Source: Verrucomicrobia bacterium Tous-C9LFEB (GTDB taxonomy: Bacteria > Verrucomicrobiota > Verrucomicrobiia > Methylacidiphilales > UBA1321). Taken from it: DNA of 64,000 bases. The notes under the pieces are model-generated. The model was given only the letters and a program-made list of their open reading frames with translations, ran no database searches and had not been told where the DNA came from. The stretch is from contig NEUU01000002.1 in NCBI GenBank assembly GCA_002304345.1, forward strand, positions 1-64,000, written 5' to 3'. Both the position numbers and the translations under genes were made by a program. The stretch's first letter is position 1. Each line of letters opens with the position of its first letter. Positions 62,326-64,000 of this stretch are shown here, in pieces.

Positions 62326-62488
62326 TGCCCCTCGACAGGGGCTTTCGGCAACGCTGAACCGGGAAACCGAGGCCACCTCCCCCAAACCCAGCGGGTTTGC
62401 AGCCATTAGCCGGGGGTTGAGCGTCAGCGACACCCCCGGAAAACCGTCCCACGAACACCCCGACCCCGGAGGGGTCGCAGCCAGCCAC

Positions 62489-62758
62489 TCACTCCTCGCG
62501 ATACAAAAACGCCAGAATCATCGGACTCCGATGCAACGCAAACTCGCCCAAAAATACAAACGTGCCGCTCAGCACCAACTGCGGAGAAACCGTGGCGAAC
62601 GCCTTCGCAAACGAGTACGCCAATTCGCGATCCGCCATTAAATTCACGACACCATAAGGCACGAACGCAAATTGATAGAGCCCCCACGCCAGTGCCGCCA
62701 ACGCCAGCAACCGATACACCAAACAAAACCCACACTTCGCCAATCCCTTTGAATCCAT
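62489..62758 (-). CDS. Small membrane protein of unknown function
   Basis: This is an 89-residue protein. The ATG at 62758 is fixed by a perfect AGGAGG seven bases upstream, the best ribosome site in the window; reading from further upstream gives low-complexity sequence. Two or three membrane helices: VYRLLALAALAWGLYQFAFV (~15-35), and TVSPQLVLSGTFVFLGEFAL (~57-77). Short loop with YGVVNLMADRELAYSFAKAF. Cys at residues ~10 and ~13 (KCGFC) near the N-terminus may bind metal or form a disulfide. No recognised family. Confidence 0.7.
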   Translation of the reverse strand: MDSKGLAKCGFCLVYRLLALAALAWGLYQFAFVPYGVVNLMADRELAYSFAKAFATVSPQLVLSGTFVFLGEFALHRSPMILAFLYREE

Positions 62759-62916
62759 AAATCCCTCCTGATGGTTTTCCCAACGCCCCATGCTGTCGCG
62801 CCTGCCCATCCCCTGTCCAATCCGAAATCGCGATTCCAGCCACTGACACTCACCGTTGCCGAAACTCCCCGTCCCGCTCCAGCCACCCGCCGCTCTCACC
62901 GCGAGCGGCTACAACG

Positions 62917-62984
62917 CTACCGCGACAGGTGGACTCCTCGCCGGACCTCCGGTGTAGCCGAAGCCGGTGGCTTCGGCGGGTGCA
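62917..62984. repeat. Dispersed ~70-bp repeat, copy b
   Basis: See copy a at 62256-62325. The hairpin GCCGAAGCC GGT GGCTTCGGC is identical in both; the left part differs at scattered positions. Confidence 0.75.
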
Positions 62985-63183
62985 GGCTCATGGACCGGGG
63001 CGATTCTCCCTCCTCCACTTTCACTTCGCCCTCCTTCGTACCTGGAACCTCGTACTGAGTACTTTCTCCCGCTTCGGCCGCAAAAATCTCGCACACGTAG
63101 CTCACGCAGCCAACCTAACGCAAACGCTGGACCGGGAAAGTATGCTTAAATCCCCGCATGACTCCTCTCTTGTGCCGCCCTTT

Positions 63184-63212
63184 GAAATCTCAAATTTGCG
63201 ATTTGAAATTTC
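63184..63212. repeat. Imperfect AT-rich palindrome
   Basis: GAAATCTCAAAT, five bases, ATTTGAAATTTC; arms match with one mismatch. It belongs in style to the AT-rich inverted repeats found before start codons elsewhere, but here it lies 190 bases from the next start. Confidence 0.5.
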
Positions 63213-63404
63213 CCTCCGCGCCAATGCCGTGCACACGCCTGCAGCCTGCGCGACACGGGATCAGGGACTTACGAAATCTGTCCAGACTCGGTGCCACTCG
63301 GCGCTCGCATCTCAAAACAATTTCCGCCCTCCTCCAAAGCGCGTGGCACTTTTGTTATCGCAGGAAACTTTTACCGTGTTAGAAGTGAAAAGCCTCTCTG
63401 ACCT

Positions 63405-64000
63405 ATGCCTCGGCGTTACTTACAGCTCCTAATCCTCATCGCGGGCCTTTCCCTGCTCGGAAGCCTGGCCCTCACCGTGCCCTCGCTCATCGCGGCGGAC
63501 CCCGCCAAGCCCGTGCCGGTGAAGACCGCTCCCGCCGCACCGGCCACCGCCACCACGAGCGCGCCCGCTGCCGCGAAGCCCGCCCCCAAGCCGCCCGAGG
63601 ACACCTACCAATACTCGTTTCTCCTCTCGAAAGTCATCGAACTCATCCGCGAGCAATACGTCGACGAAGGCAAGGTCAGCTACAAGGACCTCACCTACGC
63701 CGCCCTGCGCGGCATGCTTTCCTCGCTCGATCCGCACAGTCAATTTCTCGATGAAGACAGCTTTGCCGAGATGCAAAAGGACACCAAGGGCGAGTTCAGC
63801 GGACTCGGCATCGTCGTCGGCATGAAGGACGGCAACCTCATCGTCATCGCCCCGATGGAGGACACCCCCGGCTATCGCGCGGGCATCATGCCGGGCGACC
63901 GCATTCTCAAGATCGAAGGCAAGGCGACGGAAAAGATGTCGCTGCTCAACGCCATCAAAAAACTCAAGGGCCAGCGCGGCGAGAAGGTGAAGCTCACCCT
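63405..64000 (+). CDS. S41-family carboxyl-terminal processing protease, N-terminal part
   Basis: The gene runs off the window; 198 codons are visible. Start 63405: MPRRYLQLLILIAGLSLLGS, a signal peptide or anchor, then a Pro/Ala-rich linker (~35-65). The S41 N-terminal helical region follows (YQYSFLLSKVIELIREQYVD, YAALRGMLSSLDPHSQFLD), then the start of a PDZ domain (GEFSGLGIVVGMKDGNLIVI, YRAGIMPGDRILKIEGK). The catalytic Ser-Lys part lies beyond base 64000. Such CtpA-like proteases degrade or trim periplasmic proteins. Confidence 0.93.
   Translation, partial: MPRRYLQLLILIAGLSLLGSLALTVPSLIAADPAKPVPVKTAPAAPATATTSAPAAAKPAPKPPEDTYQYSFLLSKVIELIREQYVDEGKVSYKDLTYAALRGMLSSLDPHSQFLDEDSFAEMQKDTKGEFSGLGIVVGMKDGNLIVIAPMEDTPGYRAGIMPGDRILKIEGKATEKMSLLNAIKKLKGQRGEKVKLT

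Larger units (their letters stand above)
62157..62488. other. Repeat-filled intergenic region upstream of folC
   Basis: 332 bases without a gene. It contains AT-rich palindromic words (62174-62207), a ~70-bp element (62256-62325) repeated at 62917-62984, and three-base-loop hairpins AAACCC AGC GGGTTT (62384-62398) and CGACCCC GGA GGGGTCG (62461-62477), with a longer GGGGGT/ACCCCC hairpin (62410-62439) between them. Confidence 0.75.
62759..63404. other. 646-bp intergenic region between the small membrane gene and the S41 protease
   Basis: No gene is supported; short open frames here lack family-like content. It holds repeat copy b (62917-62984) and an imperfect AT-rich palindrome (63184-63212, GAAATCTCAAAT...ATTTGAAATTTC). 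Confidence 0.65.

Noticed and set aside
60804-62357. A 517-codon open frame antisense to folC
   Set aside because: Extremely Arg/His/Gln-rich and without domains; folC on the other strand is full length.
1-64000. Insertion sequences or prophage genes
   Set aside because: No transposase, integrase, capsid or terminase motif was found; mobile-looking DNA is limited to short non-coding repeats.

Overview
The window looks like a chromosomal segment of a Verrucomicrobiota bacterium, probably from the Opitutae/Spartobacteria side. This is inferred from several things seen together: three exosortase-sorted PEP-CTERM proteins, a prepilin-like protein with a DGHVE-type tail, a LacI/GH130 carbohydrate locus, a type-B succinate dehydrogenase (sdhC-sdhA-sdhB), and high GC with few clear Shine-Dalgarno sites. 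There is no rRNA, prophage, transposase or CRISPR array. One tRNA (Leu, anticodon UAG) is present.

Layout. 0.2-7.3 kb: a carbohydrate locus with a Tat-exported six-hairpin-like protein, a PEP-CTERM protein, a pseudopilin, a LacI regulator, a small secreted beta-sandwich-like protein, a TIM-barrel-like lipoprotein and a GH130 phosphorylase. Four copies of a TGAAACTGTTTCA-like palindrome mark its promoters and the LacI gene. 7.5-15.2 kb: Kup potassium transporter, another PEP-CTERM protein, a chemoreceptor, a solitary MEMO-family protein and an NtrC-type response regulator. 15.3-31.2 kb: a large signalling island. On the minus strand an ABC importer is co-transcribed with a STAS protein carrying an unrecognised C-terminal domain. 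On the plus strand lie two STAS proteins, two RsbW-like ATPases and a complete Wsp-type chemosensory set (receptor, CheW, CheR-TPR, Cys-rich CheW, CheA-REC, CheB). The set ends in a REC-PP2C phosphatase where Wsp systems have the diguanylate cyclase WspR. 31.3-34 kb: feoA-feoB plus a 46-residue Cys-rich protein. 34.2-39.7 kb: an AsmA-like protein, upp, a chemoreceptor and a periplasmic sensor protein. 40-45.6 kb: clpB, a PEP-CTERM gene without a normal start codon, and a lower-GC pair of surface-glycan genes (a frameshifted methyltransferase and a GT2). 45.6-53.5 kb: the minus-strand housekeeping run hisC-tyrA-aroA-cmk-GT39-plsC, two thioredoxin-like proteins and the tRNA. 53.8-64 kb: rsmI, a DUF2721 protein, sdhCAB, a HAD hydrolase, folC and the start of an S41 protease.

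How the genes may work together. The most interesting reading is that the Wsp-like array phosphorylates the REC-PP2C protein, which then dephosphorylates one or more of the neighbouring STAS proteins. That would set a partner switch with the two RsbW-like ATPases, and the STAS-containing ABC operon next door may feed in or read out. This is inferred from domain order and adjacency; no phosphotransfer can be seen in sequence.

The intergenic DNA is unusually structured. There are REPIN-like 130-bp elements with 25-bp inverted ends, bipartite TGTAGG elements (one lies in frame inside folC), tandem hairpins with three-base loops (five in a row at 18.2-18.4 kb), and long AT-rich inverted repeats (up to 40 bp perfect arms) whose inner ends often stop 10-20 bp before a start codon.
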